64,000 nt of DNA from the NCBI RefSeq assembly GCF_009811415.1, contig NZ_BLIG01000028.1:44118-108117 (forward strand). The letters run 5' to 3'. The stretch is from Alteromonas sp. KUL106 (GTDB lineage Bacteria > Pseudomonadota > Gammaproteobacteria > Enterobacterales > Alteromonadaceae). The position numbers were made by a program, and so were the translations under genes. Below are positions 41,988 to 53,816 of the stretch, one piece after another; positions within the stretch are counted from its first letter, which is position 1; each line of letters begins with the position of its first letter. The notes under the pieces are model-generated. The model made no database searches, was not told the origin of the DNA, and saw nothing but the letters and a program-made list of their open reading frames with translations.

Positions 41988-44052
41988 GACCGTATTGCTC
42001 CTTATGTCCAATCCAGCGATTAATGATAGCTTGTGCGTGAGAGGGATATTTGTCCCATAGGGTGTAGGCAATTTCCTGTACCTTTGGAATAAGGGCGGCG
42101 TCGCGCACAAGGTCGGCTATTTTAAGCTCTGCCATACCGGTTTGTTTCGTGCCCATAAACTCGCCCGGACCTCGAATTTCCAAATCACGCTGGGCAATAT
42201 AAAACCCGTCATTCGACTCACGCAGCACCCCAAGGCGCTGCGTTGCCGTTTTAGATAGCGGGCTTTGGTACATCAGTACACATTGACTTTCAACGGCACC
42301 TCGCCCTACTCGGCCTCTTAGCTGATGAAGCTGTGCTAAGCCTAGTCGCTCTGGATTTTCAATAATCATAATACTGGCATTAGGCACGTCGACCCCTACC
42401 TCAATAACCGTCGTCGCTACCAGTAAATCCAATTTACCGTCTTTAAAATCAGCCATGACTTGCGCTTTTTCAGCGGGTTTTAATCGTCCGTGCACTAAGC
42501 CCACATGTAAGTCTGGCAATGCGGTACGAAGGGTAACTGCAGCGTCTTCTGCTGCCTGACATTCCAATACTTCCGATTCGTCAATAAGGGTACAAACCCA
42601 ATAGGCTTGACGACCATGATCTTTACACGCCTGACGCACCCGCTCTATCACGTCAGCGCGGCGTGTATCCGGTAGCACCACCGTTTGCACAGGTGTTCTG
42701 CCTGGCGGGAGTTCATCAATAATCGAGGTGTCTAGATCGGCGTAGGCGGTCATGGCTAGCGTTCTGGGTATAGGCGTTGCCGTCATGATGAGTTGATGAG
42801 GGTAGCGACCTTGTTGCTCGCCTTTATCGCGCAGAGCCAAACGCTGATGCACGCCGAAGCGATGTTGCTCATCGACAATAACCAACGCAAGCTGCTGATA
42901 GTTCACACTCTCTTGGAAAATAGCGTGCGTACCCACCAGCATTTGTATGTCACCGGCTTCTAAACGCGCCATGACTTCATTGCGGGCCTTTCCTTTTAGT
43001 TTACCTGCCAGCCAGCCAACCTCTATACCCAAAGGCTCCAACCAACCACGAAAGTTGTTCGCGTGCTGTTCTGCCAACAGTTCAGTGGGTGCCATTAGCG
43101 CCACTTGATGCCCTGCACCAATGGCTGATAGCGCGGCCAGTGCAGCAACCAAGGTTTTCCCCGACCCCACATCGCCTTGAACCAGACGCATCATAGGTCG
43201 TGCGTGCTGCATATCATTTTGAATGTCTTTGACAACGCGTGACTGCGCGCCTGTCGGCGAAAACGGCAGTTGTGCCAACATCTTATCAATGAGTGGCTGG
43301 TTTACTTTAATGGGAATACCTGGCTGTGCGTCAGACAATTTGCGTACTTTCAGCACGCTCAAGTGATGCGACAGTAACTCTTCCAAAATTAACCGATATT
43401 GAGCAGGATGCAGCCCCTCTTCCATTTCGTGTATGTCGACATCTGGCGGTGGGCGATGCACCAAATGAAGGGCTTCGTTAAGGCTAATTTGATCATCATA
43501 AATACCTTGTGGCAATAAATCAGCCAGCGCACCTTTGTCTAATAGCTGTAGGGCTTGATCGGTTAAGTTGCGCAACGTTAATTGCTTAACCCCATCAGTG
43601 GTAGGATAGACCGGTGTAAGTGATTCTTCTGTGGGCGGTGCATCTTCATCCACTAGCTTGAACTCGGGGTGCATCATTTCGATGCCCCATTTTCCAGTGC
43701 GCACCTCACCGAAGCAGCGAACCGTATTGCCGGGCGTCATCATCGAACGCTGTACAGCGCCAAAGTGAAAAAATCGCAGCGTAATGGTGCCCGAGCCATC
43801 ACTGAGCTTAACCACCAGCATGCGCTTTTTGCCGTATTGAATATCAGCGCTCATCACCTCGCCTTGAACGCTGACATGGGTGAACGGACGGCACTCAGCC
43901 ACGCTGTAAATACGGGTTCTGTCCTCATAGCGATGGGGAAGATGAAATAGAATATCTTGAAGGGTAAACAACCCAATTTTATTAAGCTTTTCTGCCACCT
44001 TTGCGCCTACGCCTTTGAGCGCAGTAATGGGTGTAGTGGCCAGTGCTTGCAT
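41980..44052 (-). CDS. recG: ATP-dependent DNA helicase RecG
   Basis: 690 residues. The wedge/OB domain (residues about 60-160) is followed by helicase motifs: LVQGDVGSGKTLVAALAA, the DEQH box VIVDEQHRFGV, TATPIPRTLAM and QLRGRVGRG. It regresses stalled forks and processes branched DNA. I take the ATG rather than the TTG one codon earlier. It is translationally coupled to rsmJ. Confidence 0.96.
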   Translation of the reverse strand: MQALATTPITALKGVGAKVAEKLNKIGLFTLQDILFHLPHRYEDRTRIYSVAECRPFTHVSVQGEVMSADIQYGKKRMLVVKLSDGSGTITLRFFHFGAVQRSMMTPGNTVRCFGEVRTGKWGIEMMHPEFKLVDEDAPPTEESLTPVYPTTDGVKQLTLRNLTDQALQLLDKGALADLLPQGIYDDQISLNEALHLVHRPPPDVDIHEMEEGLHPAQYRLILEELLSHHLSVLKVRKLSDAQPGIPIKVNQPLIDKMLAQLPFSPTGAQSRVVKDIQNDMQHARPMMRLVQGDVGSGKTLVAALAALSAIGAGHQVALMAPTELLAEQHANNFRGWLEPLGIEVGWLAGKLKGKARNEVMARLEAGDIQMLVGTHAIFQESVNYQQLALVIVDEQHRFGVHQRLALRDKGEQQGRYPHQLIMTATPIPRTLAMTAYADLDTSIIDELPPGRTPVQTVVLPDTRRADVIERVRQACKDHGRQAYWVCTLIDESEVLECQAAEDAAVTLRTALPDLHVGLVHGRLKPAEKAQVMADFKDGKLDLLVATTVIEVGVDVPNASIMIIENPERLGLAQLHQLRGRVGRGAVESQCVLMYQSPLSKTATQRLGVLRESNDGFYIAQRDLEIRGPGEFMGTKQTGMAELKIADLVRDAALIPKVQEIAYTLWDKYPSHAQAIINRWIGHKEQYGHA

Positions 44053-44236
44053 CAAGCGACATCCTTCTTTTGAAACATAAATGACTTAGCCTTTAAAAAG
44101 GCACAAGCTGGTGTTATTCAACATGTTATACCAAAAGAAGTGTAAAGGATTGTTGAGGGGTTGGCGAGTACGCTTTAGGCCAGTTTTTTCATGCTGACCT
44201 AACGAAAAGTTATAGCGAAACCAACACTTAGGGACA

Positions 44237-44944
44237 CTAGTCGGCTTCTAGCGCGTTTGCTTCCGCTTGCGTAATCTGCATTTCGTTCCACCAGCTGTCA
44301 TCGGCGTCCACTTCGCCAAGTGCGTTAATGGCGGGCAGCGGCAAACCTTTGCGTTGGCAAAGCTTGTACAAACGTGGGTAACCATTTTGAAACGCCAATG
44401 CCTGGCACTCTTCTTCTGGTAACTGCTGTGAATTGTACATACCAGCGATAGTGCGCTGACGCTGTGCTTCATACAATATAAGGGCAGCGGCGACAGACAC
44501 GTTCAACGACTGCACCATGCCCATCATCGGAATAACAATGTCATGGTCGGCCATTGCTTTTGCTTCATCCGTAGCGCCGTATTTCTCTTGCCCGAATAAA
44601 ATAGCGGTAGGCTTGGTATAGTCGATATCACGAAAGTCTAGAGCGGTATCAGATAAATGGGTAACTAATACCTGCATACCCTGCCCTTTAAGCGCCGCCA
44701 TGGCATCATTGATATTGTCGTGATTAGTTTGACGCACCCATTGCTGACTGCCCATGGCCGAACCACGACGAAACTGATACTTCTTTTCCCATACGGTGTG
44801 AACGCGATGAATGCCTACTGCATCACACGTTCTTACCACAGCAGAAACATTATGCGGCTTATGCACATTTTCAAGGCAAACCGTAAGGTCGGTTTGCCTT
44901 CTTTCCAGCACTTGTCTTATGCGCTGGTAACGCTCAGGTGACAT
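44237..44944 (-). CDS. trmH: tRNA (guanosine-18-2'-O)-methyltransferase TrmH
   Basis: 235 residues of the SPOUT family. The motifs NVSAVVRTCDAVG, ILFGQEKYGATDEA and PMMGMVQSLNVSVAAAL (trefoil-knot AdoMet site) are intact, with the enteric-type C-terminal extension. It 2'-O-methylates G18 in tRNA. It starts 3 bp after ridA, continuing the spoT-ridA-trmH order seen in related genomes. Confidence 0.94.
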   Translation of the reverse strand: MSPERYQRIRQVLERRQTDLTVCLENVHKPHNVSAVVRTCDAVGIHRVHTVWEKKYQFRRGSAMGSQQWVRQTNHDNINDAMAALKGQGMQVLVTHLSDTALDFRDIDYTKPTAILFGQEKYGATDEAKAMADHDIVIPMMGMVQSLNVSVAAALILYEAQRQRTIAGMYNSQQLPEEECQALAFQNGYPRLYKLCQRKGLPLPAINALGEVDADDSWWNEMQITQAEANALEAD

Positions 44945-44947
44945 GGC

Positions 44948-45334
44948 TTACTCCGGCAGTTCCATTACACCATCAATTTCAATTTGTGCACCTTTAGGCA
45001 ATGCAGATACCTGAACTGCTGCGCGCGCCGGGTAAGGCTTGGTGAAATAACGGCTCATAATTTCGTTGACCGTTGCAAAATGGCCAAGGTCGATAAGGAA
45101 AATATTCACTTTCACCAAATCGTTGGTTGTGCCGCCAGCCGCGTCACATACCGCTTTAATATTTTCGAAAACTTGAACCGCTTGCGCTTCAAAATCGTCA
45201 GATACCATTTCCATGGTCTCGGCAACTAGCGGTATTTGGCCTGAAAGGTAAACGGTAGTACCCGCTTTAACTGCTTGGCTGTAGGTACCAATAGCAGCAG
45301 GTGCCTTATCGGTCTGAATAATAGACTTAGACAT
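44948..45334 (-). CDS. ridA: Enamine/imine deaminase RidA
   Basis: 128 residues. Family signatures are [23 protein letters not shown] and the C-terminal [17 protein letters not shown], with the Arg in YPARAAVQV. It clears reactive 2-aminoacrylate and similar imines. It lies 23 bp after spoT and 3 bp before trmH. Confidence 0.95.
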   Translation of the reverse strand: MSKSIIQTDKAPAAIGTYSQAVKAGTTVYLSGQIPLVAETMEMVSDDFEAQAVQVFENIKAVCDAAGGTTNDLVKVNIFLIDLGHFATVNEIMSRYFTKPYPARAAVQVSALPKGAQIEIDGVMELPE

Positions 45335-45357
45335 AGTGATTCCTAAATAAGTTGTTA

Positions 45358-47469
45358 TTAGTGTCGAGATTGACTATGACGAGAAACTTTCTGAACTTCC
45401 GGCATGGTGCGTATTTTTTTCATCACGCGAGCCAAGTGCACACGATTGTGCGTGGTAAGTTCTAGGTCAATAAAGTAGATGTTACTCTCTTTCTCTTCAG
45501 TTTGCAGACCAATGATGTTGGAATCGCACCCTGAAATAGTGTTCGTTAATGTTGCCAGTGTACCTTGATGATTGAACAACTCGATACGCAGCGACGCTTT
45601 AAACTCACCTTGTGGATTGTCGTCCCACTGCATCGGAAGAACACGCTGAGGCTCTTCTTTTGTAAGCTTGCGAATGTTATTACAACCAATTTGGTGAATG
45701 GTCATACCGCGCCCTGGGCTCAATACTGCAACAATTTCATCATCGGGGATTGGGTGGCAGCAACGAGAATAATGAACAAGAAGACCTTCTGTCCCGCGTA
45801 TCGCCACGTTGCCTTTTTTATCTGATAAGTCAGTTGTGCTTTCGCCTAAAAGGCGGCGAGCGACAATGGCGCTTAGCTCATTACCTAGCCCAATATCAAC
45901 AAGTAGATGATCAAAATTGTCGTGCTTAGTTTCTGCTACAACACGCTCTATATCTTCGTTTGGAATATCGTCAAGCTTCACACTTCCTAACGCGTGGCGA
46001 AGTAAGCGGTTCCCCATGTTGACCGCCTCCTGAGAATGCTGCTTGCGCAAGTACTGACGAATTCGCGTACGCGCTCGCGCACTCACCACAAAGTTGAGCC
46101 AATTCGCATTAGGCTTCGCTTTAGGAGAAGTAATTATTTCAACGGTTTGACCGTTCTCAAGAGGCTTACTCAAACTGTAGTTTCTGCGCTCTACACGCAC
46201 ACCTACACAGGTATTACCCACATCAGAGTGCACTGCATAGGCAAAATCGACGGCGGTTGCGCCAGTAGGTAACTCGATAATTCGGCCATCTGGCGTGAAG
46301 ACGTAAATTTCATCAGGGAAAAGGTCGGTTTTCACCGATTCGATGAATTCAAAGGACGAACTGGCCGATTGCTGTAATTCAAGCAAGCTTTGCATCCACT
46401 TGCGTGCGCGAAGTTGCGCTGTTGTGCCATTATCACCAGGCTCTTTATACAGCCAATGTGCTGCTACCCCTTTGTCGGCCATCTGATCCATTTCCTGCGT
46501 ACGAATTTGAATTTCAACAGGAATGCCGTGCGGCCCGATCAGTGACGTGTGTAAAGACTGATAACCGTTGGTACGAGGAATTGCGATGTAATCTTTGAAA
46601 CGATTTTCAATGGGTTTATACAACCCGTGCATTGCACCTAATGCACGATAGCAATTATCGACTGAGTCCACCACGATGCGAAATGCGTAAATATCCATTA
46701 CCTCATTGAACATCAGTTCTTTGTTTTTCATTTTTCGGTAAATGGAATACAGGTGTTTTTCACGCCCAAGTACATTCGAATCGATTTGATAGGCGTCTAA
46801 ACGGGTATTAAGCTCTTCGCGGATATTTTCGATAATCTCTTTACGATTGCCTCGCGCTTGTCGAACCGCCGACTTTAAGGCACGATGACGCATCGGGTAC
46901 ATAGCTTGAAAACCCAAGTCTTCAAGTTCGTTTTTAATGTCGTGAATACCTAAACGGTGGGCAATTGGCGCGTAGATCTCTAGGGTTTCTAAGGCAATGC
47001 GGCGACGTTTATCTGGTCGAAGCGAACCGAGGGTTCGCATGTTGTGCGTACGGTCGGCCAGTTTGATGAGAATAACCCTGATGTCTTGCACCATGGCCAT
47101 CATCATTTTACGAAAGTTTTCGGCTTGGGCTTCTTGTTTTGTGCTAAAGGCAAGTTTATCTAACTTACTGACCCCTTCAACGAGTTCAGCAACCGTATCG
47201 CCAAAGGCTTCAGCCAAATCTTCTTTGCTGTAATGGGTATCTTCGATAACGTCGTGAAGCAGTGCCGCCATGATCGTTTCATGATCAAGGTGCATATCGG
47301 CAAGGATGCCAGCAACTGCCACAGGGTGAGTGATATACGGATCGCCACTTGAACGCATTTGCCCATCGTGCGCTTCTTGCGCCAGCACAAAAGAATCCTG
47401 AACCAGCTGCACACGCTCGGCTGGCAAGTACTCTAAAACTTTCTGCTTTAAACCTTCAAACAAATACAC
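45358..47469 (-). CDS. spoT: Bifunctional (p)ppGpp synthetase/hydrolase SpoT
   Basis: 703 residues in the usual order: HD hydrolase with an intact HDVIED motif ([15 protein letters not shown]), synthetase region ([29 protein letters not shown]), TGS ([19 protein letters not shown]) and C-terminal ACT. The hydrolase residues point to SpoT rather than RelA. GTG start reading [16 protein letters not shown], aligned with the E. coli start. It is downstream of rpoZ, as in enterics, but a hairpin separates them. Confidence 0.97.
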   Translation of the reverse strand: MYLFEGLKQKVLEYLPAERVQLVQDSFVLAQEAHDGQMRSSGDPYITHPVAVAGILADMHLDHETIMAALLHDVIEDTHYSKEDLAEAFGDTVAELVEGVSKLDKLAFSTKQEAQAENFRKMMMAMVQDIRVILIKLADRTHNMRTLGSLRPDKRRRIALETLEIYAPIAHRLGIHDIKNELEDLGFQAMYPMRHRALKSAVRQARGNRKEIIENIREELNTRLDAYQIDSNVLGREKHLYSIYRKMKNKELMFNEVMDIYAFRIVVDSVDNCYRALGAMHGLYKPIENRFKDYIAIPRTNGYQSLHTSLIGPHGIPVEIQIRTQEMDQMADKGVAAHWLYKEPGDNGTTAQLRARKWMQSLLELQQSASSSFEFIESVKTDLFPDEIYVFTPDGRIIELPTGATAVDFAYAVHSDVGNTCVGVRVERRNYSLSKPLENGQTVEIITSPKAKPNANWLNFVVSARARTRIRQYLRKQHSQEAVNMGNRLLRHALGSVKLDDIPNEDIERVVAETKHDNFDHLLVDIGLGNELSAIVARRLLGESTTDLSDKKGNVAIRGTEGLLVHYSRCCHPIPDDEIVAVLSPGRGMTIHQIGCNNIRKLTKEEPQRVLPMQWDDNPQGEFKASLRIELFNHQGTLATLTNTISGCDSNIIGLQTEEKESNIYFIDLELTTHNRVHLARVMKKIRTMPEVQKVSRHSQSRH

Positions 47470-47558
47470 AGCGAAGCGCTACCCTTATAACTTTTATCAA
47501 ACGTTACAACACTAAGAATACGTTTTATTGGGCAATAAGCCAATACACCAAAAGCAAA

Positions 47559-47588
47559 GCGCCAGTGCTTTTTTCAAAGCACTGGCGC
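47559..47588 (-). terminator. Hairpin between rpoZ and spoT
   Basis: A perfect 13-bp stem (GCGCCAGTGCTTT with AAAGCACTGGCGC) and a 4-base loop. On the minus strand TTTGCTTTTGG follows. It may end or attenuate rpoZ transcription before spoT. Confidence 0.65.
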
Positions 47589-47620
47589 CAAAATGCAGTT
47601 AAAACCGTTGAAAAGAGGTT

Positions 47621-47893
47621 TTACTGATCAGATAAGATGTTCGCAACAGAGGCAAACTCAGCGTGTTCTTGCTGTTCTTGAGCATGAAGATCTGCTTGTT
47701 CTAACGTAGCAGCCGTCACAAAACCTTCTTCAATTTCGCGAAGTGCAGTTACAGTTGGCTTATCGTTTTGAACGTCAACCATAGGATCTTTTCCTCCAGT
47801 GGCAATTTGACGTGCACGGCGTGCAGCAACAAGCACTAGGTCAAAGCGGTTACCAATTTTATCTACGGCATCTTCTACAGTTACGCGAGCCAT
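47621..47893 (-). CDS. rpoZ: RNA polymerase omega subunit
   Basis: 90 residues: the conserved [20 protein letters not shown] and [11 protein letters not shown] with [18 protein letters not shown] second part (here [16 protein letters not shown]). It assists assembly of RNA polymerase and contributes to the ppGpp site in proteobacteria. It lies between gmk and spoT, the usual order. Confidence 0.96.
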   Translation of the reverse strand: MARVTVEDAVDKIGNRFDLVLVAARRARQIATGGKDPMVDVQNDKPTVTALREIEEGFVTAATLEQADLHAQEQQEHAEFASVANILSDQ

Positions 47894-48062
47894 GTATTTC
47901 TCCGGAAATTAGGTTGAGCAATTTATTCAAAAAACGGCCGCGTAGTATACACAAATACACTGCGCGATCCTAGTATTTTGTTTGAAATTGAAGCAGTCAG
48001 ATCTGGGCGAGTCTTACTGTTCATCGAGCTTTCAAGCAAAAGGCAAAGACAGTACTAAAAAC

Positions 48063-48710
<648 letters not shown>

Positions 48711-48936
48711 TTAAAATTCTATCAAAATGTGGTGATTTCGGGTGGCGATGATAGCATATTAAGCGGTTGTGCCGTAACTATGATTGTGCGGTTTAATTAT
48801 CGCAATGCCTCGCCCGTTAGGTTACTGCGCCGAATTACAACAATAACTATAACAACTTTTTAAGAATGATGGGGTCAATGTCGTGACGTAAGCGCCATCG
48901 TTCATAAAGAAACAAAACTTAACTAGGAAATAGAGA

Positions 48937-49608
48937 ATGACTGAGCAACTTTTGCCGTGCGTAGAGATAAATCCATCTGCTACGCCCGATGCCTGCGTTA
49001 TCTGGCTCCATGGTCTCGGCGATTCAGGCCATGGTTTTGCACCGATAGTGCCTGAACTGAAACTCCCTAAAACAATGGCAGTAAAATTTCTCTTTCCCCA
49101 TGCTCCCGAGCGCCCTATTACCATTAATGGCGGTATGCGAATGCGCGCATGGTACGACATTAAAACCCTAGACTTTGAAAGCCGCGCAGATTTAGACGGT
49201 GTTAAAACATCAGCGGCGCAAGTTGAGCGCCTTATTGAAGCGCAGATTGAAAGCGGGATCCCTGCTCATCGCATTATACTTGCAGGGTTTTCACAAGGTG
49301 GCGTCATTGCGCTTCATTTAGCACCTAGGTTCGCACATAAACTTGCCGGCGTGCTTGCGCTGTCTACTTACATGTGTGAGCCGTCATTGTTACAGAGTGA
49401 AGCAAACGATATGAATCGCGACACACCGATCATGATGGCCCATGGTGAACAAGACGAAGTGGTGCCTGTGTTTATGGGCAATGCAGCGTTTAAAACACTG
49501 AGCGAGTGTGGATTTAACGCAACGTGGCAAACCTACCAAATGCAACACAATGTGTGTATGCAAGAGTTAAACGACATCAGTGCGTGGCTTCAAACCCGTT
49601 TGAACTAA
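48937..49608 (+). CDS. Alpha/beta-hydrolase, carboxylesterase/acyl-protein thioesterase family
   Basis: 223 residues. The oxyanion region VIWLHGLGDSGHGF and the nucleophile elbow ILAGFSQGGVIAL (Ser) are clear. A catalytic Asp in HGEQDEVVPV and a His in YQMQHNVCMQEL complete the triad. No signal peptide. The natural substrate is unknown; related enzymes cleave short esters or acyl thioesters. Confidence 0.9.
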   Translation: MTEQLLPCVEINPSATPDACVIWLHGLGDSGHGFAPIVPELKLPKTMAVKFLFPHAPERPITINGGMRMRAWYDIKTLDFESRADLDGVKTSAAQVERLIEAQIESGIPAHRIILAGFSQGGVIALHLAPRFAHKLAGVLALSTYMCEPSLLQSEANDMNRDTPIMMAHGEQDEVVPVFMGNAAFKTLSECGFNATWQTYQMQHNVCMQELNDISAWLQTRLN

Positions 49609-49618
49609 ACGCTGCGTT

Positions 49619-50680
49619 TTACTCTACGACGCGATTTCTGCCGCCATTTTTGGCTTTATAGAGGTTGTCGTCAGCCTGTTTTAAACACGCATGTAAATTG
49701 GAGTCAGTAAGAGCTGTCGCTACACCAAAGCTTGCCGTGATAGGGTGATTGATATCACCCTCTACAAACGGATTGGCTTCTATTGTTTTCCTCATTTTTT
49801 CCGCTAGTTTGACTGCTTGGCTTAATGAAGCGTGTGGAAAAAGCACTAAAAATTCTTCACCACCGGTTCTCGCTACAACATCGGTCGTTCTTACAGATTC
49901 CTTCATTAACCGTGAAAGATGGATGAGTACCTCATCTCCGATGTCATGACCGTAGGTGTCATTTATCTTTTTGAAATAATCAATATCGACCACTACCGCG
50001 CTCAATGGAAAATAGGCGCCAGGGTCTTGCATCGCCTTTTCAAAAAACACGGCTTCGAGGAAACGGCGATTAGGAAGTTTGGTAAGCGGGTCGGTATTAG
50101 CTTGGCGCATGCGCTCAAAATTTTCACGCAGCATTTCTTTTCTGCTTTTGTGCCAGAAGTTCTCGCCAATAAACGCCAAACAGATAAAACAGAATGTCGC
50201 GATGAGGAAGCGAGAAACATGCTCATCATGATACTTAGCGACAATGATATCTTGGTTGTACAGCATAAAAATAGCGATACCCATAGTAAGCGCCACATAC
50301 ACCATAGCGGGCTTGAATCGCACTACCACTATCTGAGTAAAAAGTAGCGGAAAGATGAAATAAAGCCCCGTGTTATTTAGCCCGCCGGTATAGACCAATG
50401 CATTGATGGTAAACATTACCACCAGGCCAGCGAGATAATAAAAGACGTCGGCACGAGGAAACATATGAGATAACGCAACATTGGCGTATACAAACGCCGC
50501 CGACCCGGCAAGCGTTCCGACAAGCAACGGGTTATTCGTTCCCATGTTTAGCCACGCCATGAAAGCCATGATGGTGCCACCAACATAAGATATGAAGTAC
50601 AAGGTTAATCTTCTACGTTTGGCTTCAGCTTGATCTTGCTGAGCTCCTCTAAGAAGCTGCCTCAGCGACGCATTGTCCAT
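49619..50680 (-). CDS. Membrane diguanylate cyclase (GGEEF)
   Basis: 353 residues: about six hydrophobic helices in the first 180 residues (for example FISYVGGTIMAFMAWLN, FLIATFCFICLAFIGENF), then a GGDEF domain with the active GGEEF form (VARTGGEEFLVLFP). An RxxD inhibitory site (RTTD) lies five residues before it. Probably makes c-di-GMP. Convergent with the esterase gene and divergent from hemC. Confidence 0.9.
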   Translation of the reverse strand: MDNASLRQLLRGAQQDQAEAKRRRLTLYFISYVGGTIMAFMAWLNMGTNNPLLVGTLAGSAAFVYANVALSHMFPRADVFYYLAGLVVMFTINALVYTGGLNNTGLYFIFPLLFTQIVVVRFKPAMVYVALTMGIAIFMLYNQDIIVAKYHDEHVSRFLIATFCFICLAFIGENFWHKSRKEMLRENFERMRQANTDPLTKLPNRRFLEAVFFEKAMQDPGAYFPLSAVVVDIDYFKKINDTYGHDIGDEVLIHLSRLMKESVRTTDVVARTGGEEFLVLFPHASLSQAVKLAEKMRKTIEANPFVEGDINHPITASFGVATALTDSNLHACLKQADDNLYKAKNGGRNRVVE

Positions 50681-50873
50681 TTGATGGTGATCTCCATAAC
50701 TACTCTACATACCCCGTCATACTCTCCAGCATAGACTGTTTACTTATTAATAACCAAGAAGAAAATTACGGCTATTTACAAACATTAACGCAGAAAATGC
50801 GTATAATACGTATATCTCGTATGACATTCCGTGATACATCGTTTTTTCATTTTTTTACTAGTTTGGAATAATC

Positions 50874-51812
50874 ATGAGCCAACTCAACACCACCCGCACC
50901 ATTCGAATTGCCACGAGAAAAAGTGCCTTAGCACTTTGGCAGGCAGAATATGTGAAGGCAAAATTGTTGGAGCACTATCCATCAATGACTGTTGAGCTTG
51001 TCCCTATGAGCACGCAGGGCGACAAAATTTTAGATACGCCTTTGGCTAAAATTGGTGGTAAAGGCCTTTTCATTAAAGAGCTTGAAATTGCCATGCTTGA
51101 AGGCCGTGCTGATATTGCCGTGCATTCAATGAAAGATGTACCGGTAGAATTTCCTGACGGTTTTGGTTTGCACGCCATATGCGAACGAGAGAATCCGTTT
51201 GATGCTTTTGTCTCTAATCACCACGACAGCTTAGACGCACTGCCTCAAGGCGCAGTGGTTGGAACATCAAGCCTTCGCCGACAATGTCAAATTCGAAAGT
51301 ATCGTCCTGACCTTATTATCAAAGACCTACGCGGTAACGTAAACACCCGCTTAGCAAAGCTCGACGCGGGTGAGTACGACGCCATAATCTTAGCCTCTGC
51401 GGGCCTTATTCGACTTGATATGGCATCACGTATACGCATGCCATTACCTGCTGACATTTCGCTGCCTGCTGTAGGGCAAGGCGCCGTAGGTATTGAGTGT
51501 CGTAACGACGATGAAGAACTGATTAACTTACTTCACGCGTTAAATCATATAGACACCAACACCCGCGTTACCGCAGAAAGGGCCATGAACGAGCGCCTGG
51601 AAGGCGGGTGCCAGGTGCCCATTGGTAGCTTTGCAACCTTAGAGGGCGACGTGTTAACACTAACGGGCATGGTCGGAAAACCTGACGGTTCTGAACTGCT
51701 TTTTGCGTCAGCAACGGCATCACGAGAAAAAGCCAAAGATATTGGCATTGAAGTGGCCGAAGCCCTTCTTGAACAAGGTGCAGGAGATATTTTGAAGGCG
51801 CTTTATAACTAG
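50874..51812 (+). CDS. hemC: Porphobilinogen deaminase (hydroxymethylbilane synthase)
   Basis: 312 residues. [32 protein letters not shown] and the cofactor-attaching Cys in [12 protein letters not shown] are present. It polymerises four porphobilinogens for uroporphyrinogen and heme. First of hemCDXY. A TATAAT at 50802-50807 is a possible -10 element, without a clear -35. Confidence 0.96.
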   Translation: MSQLNTTRTIRIATRKSALALWQAEYVKAKLLEHYPSMTVELVPMSTQGDKILDTPLAKIGGKGLFIKELEIAMLEGRADIAVHSMKDVPVEFPDGFGLHAICERENPFDAFVSNHHDSLDALPQGAVVGTSSLRRQCQIRKYRPDLIIKDLRGNVNTRLAKLDAGEYDAIILASAGLIRLDMASRIRMPLPADISLPAVGQGAVGIECRNDDEELINLLHALNHIDTNTRVTAERAMNERLEGGCQVPIGSFATLEGDVLTLTGMVGKPDGSELLFASATASREKAKDIGIEVAEALLEQGAGDILKALYN

Positions 51813-51911
51813 CGGCTCTTTCAACCACGTTGGGAAACAACGCCAATACGCCCATTGGCTATTTCAATCTATGCAGTATTTCAAAAACTAAAAGGATGAG
51901 GCTTCGTTAGA

Positions 51912-52643
51912 ATGCTCGTGTTCACACGCCCTTTACCGAAATTGAAAGCTAGCGCGTTAGCGTTTGAAAAAGCAGGCATAAATGCCGTGGGCATAGCCAC
52001 CTCAGATATTGTTCACGTTCCCTCAGAGAGCAGTGCTGCCACTGCTTTTCTATCAAATAACAAGGTTGATGTCGTTGTTGTTACTAGCGTATACGCGGTG
52101 AAACCTGCCATAGCAGGGCTGTGTAAAACGACTTCCCCCTTTCCTACTGTTATCGCCGTAGGCGATGCAACTTCGCGCAAACTCCAATCTGAACTTAGCG
52201 CATTTCCATCCGTAAATGTAATTACGCCTGACGTGCATACATCCGAAGGTATATTGGCAATGCATCATCTTAATGAGGCAAACTGTCAACAAGTCGTTAT
52301 TATTAAGGGCGAAGGTGGGCGAAGTACGATTGCAGACGTTTTAAGCGAAAAAGGCATGCAGGTTAATTGCTTCAACGTTTACAAAAGAGAGCTACTTCCC
52401 CGTCCAATTTGTACAAAACGGTGGAAAATGAGCGAAGTTAGCGGCATTATCGCTACAAGCGAAGCAATGGCACTGCAGCTGATAGCACAATTTGGTGTCG
52501 CATTATTCGACTTTCCATGGTTAACGGTGAGCAGTCGTATTGCCAACACCCTCACCATTAAAGGTATTAAAGAGGTTCACGTTTGTCAGCGAGCCACCGA
52601 TCAGGCACTCATCGCCTGGGTAAAGGATAACTGGGAGTATTAA
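51912..52643 (+). CDS. hemD: Uroporphyrinogen-III synthase
   Basis: 243 residues in two alternating Rossmann-like lobes, with VFTRPLPKLKASALAFEKAG at the start and IKGEGGRSTIADVLSEKG in the second lobe. It closes and inverts ring D of hydroxymethylbilane. HemD sequences vary widely, so placement after hemC is the main support. The next gene begins directly at its stop. Confidence 0.92.
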   Translation: MLVFTRPLPKLKASALAFEKAGINAVGIATSDIVHVPSESSAATAFLSNNKVDVVVVTSVYAVKPAIAGLCKTTSPFPTVIAVGDATSRKLQSELSAFPSVNVITPDVHTSEGILAMHHLNEANCQQVVIIKGEGGRSTIADVLSEKGMQVNCFNVYKRELLPRPICTKRWKMSEVSGIIATSEAMALQLIAQFGVALFDFPWLTVSSRIANTLTIKGIKEVHVCQRATDQALIAWVKDNWEY

Positions 52644-53816
52644 ATGGCCAATAATAATGAAGATAGCCCAAAAAAAGAGGAACTGGTAAACGTGCACGCC
52701 GAAAAAGACGTCATTGAATCTTCTGCCACGCAAAGTGAATCGACAAAATCTAGCGCTAAGACAAAGAAGTCATCAGGCAATGGCCTATTGTGGTTCGTCG
52801 TAATCATTTTATTCTTGGCCGTGTTAGGTTTGGCTGGCGCTGGCTACTGGTATTATATGCAGCAGCAGTCGGCAAGCACTGAAGCAGCAACGGTTCAGCA
52901 AAGCAACACGGCTACGTTAAACGCCATTGAACGCGAACGAGGCGACATTCTAGCGTCGCTAGAAGCGGTATCACGAACCAATGAAACGCTTAAAAGCACG
53001 GTAACAGAGCTTAAAGCGCAGAATGAAAAGCTTGCGCTTCAAGCTGAGTCTACACTTCAGCAGCTTAACAATATGGAAGGCCGCCGCCCGGCCGACTGGC
53101 TTATTGCAGAAGCCGACTATCTAGTGCGTATGGCAGGCAGAAAACTGTGGCTAGAAAACGACGTACGCACCGCCATTTTATTGTTGGTTAATGCAGACAA
53201 ACGTTTAAAATCGTTGGCAGACCCATCGGTACTTCCTGTTCGTGCAACACTCGCTGAAGATATTCAAACTCTTCAACAACTTAACCCGGTATCGCAAAGC
53301 TCAGTAGCTCTTGCCCTTACTGGCATGATAGCGCAAATTGATAAACTGCCTCTTGATACTTTTGAGAAGCCAGAAGACGCCAATGCAGAAGACACCACAT
53401 TGTCAGAGTCGGCTGATGACTGGCAGGAGAACCTTGCGAAGGTATGGCGTTCACTCGTTAATGATTTCTTAACGGTTAAAACCATTGAAGGCCCGGTAGA
53501 GCCCGTTCTTTCAATGGAAGCGCAATTCCTAGCAAAAGAGCAGCTACGGCTTCAGCTTATGCATGCACAAACCGCTGCACTGCAAGGCGATGCGGGGCTG
53601 TATAGCCAGTCGCTTCAGTATGCGCAAACCTTAATTATTGAAAAATTCGATATTGAAAAGAGCCAAGTAACCGGCTTCGTCGAAGCGCTGCAAAATCTCA
53701 TTGCCACCGATATATCGCGCCCAATTCCTACAGAGTTAGCGTCACAGAAACCGCTAGAGCGTTTACTGGATAGTCGCGTCAAACAAGTGTTCGGACAGGG
53801 AGCAAGTGCACTATGA
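52644..53816 (+). CDS. hemX: HemX-like membrane protein
   Basis: 390 residues: a charged cytoplasmic start, one hydrophobic helix (LLWFVVIILFLAVLGLAGAG), a coiled-coil region (LKSTVTELKAQNEKLALQAE) and a helical domain with RPADWLIAEADYLVRMAGRK. The family is linked to heme synthesis by gene order; its exact role is unsettled. The ribosome site GGGAG lies in the end of hemD. Confidence 0.9.
   Translation: MANNNEDSPKKEELVNVHAEKDVIESSATQSESTKSSAKTKKSSGNGLLWFVVIILFLAVLGLAGAGYWYYMQQQSASTEAATVQQSNTATLNAIERERGDILASLEAVSRTNETLKSTVTELKAQNEKLALQAESTLQQLNNMEGRRPADWLIAEADYLVRMAGRKLWLENDVRTAILLLVNADKRLKSLADPSVLPVRATLAEDIQTLQQLNPVSQSSVALALTGMIAQIDKLPLDTFEKPEDANAEDTTLSESADDWQENLAKVWRSLVNDFLTVKTIEGPVEPVLSMEAQFLAKEQLRLQLMHAQTAALQGDAGLYSQSLQYAQTLIIEKFDIEKSQVTGFVEALQNLIATDISRPIPTELASQKPLERLLDSRVKQVFGQGASAL

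Noticed and set aside
48822..49160. 112-codon minus-strand frame over the esterase start
   Set aside because: It overlaps the conserved N-terminus of the plus-strand hydrolase and shows no family pattern.
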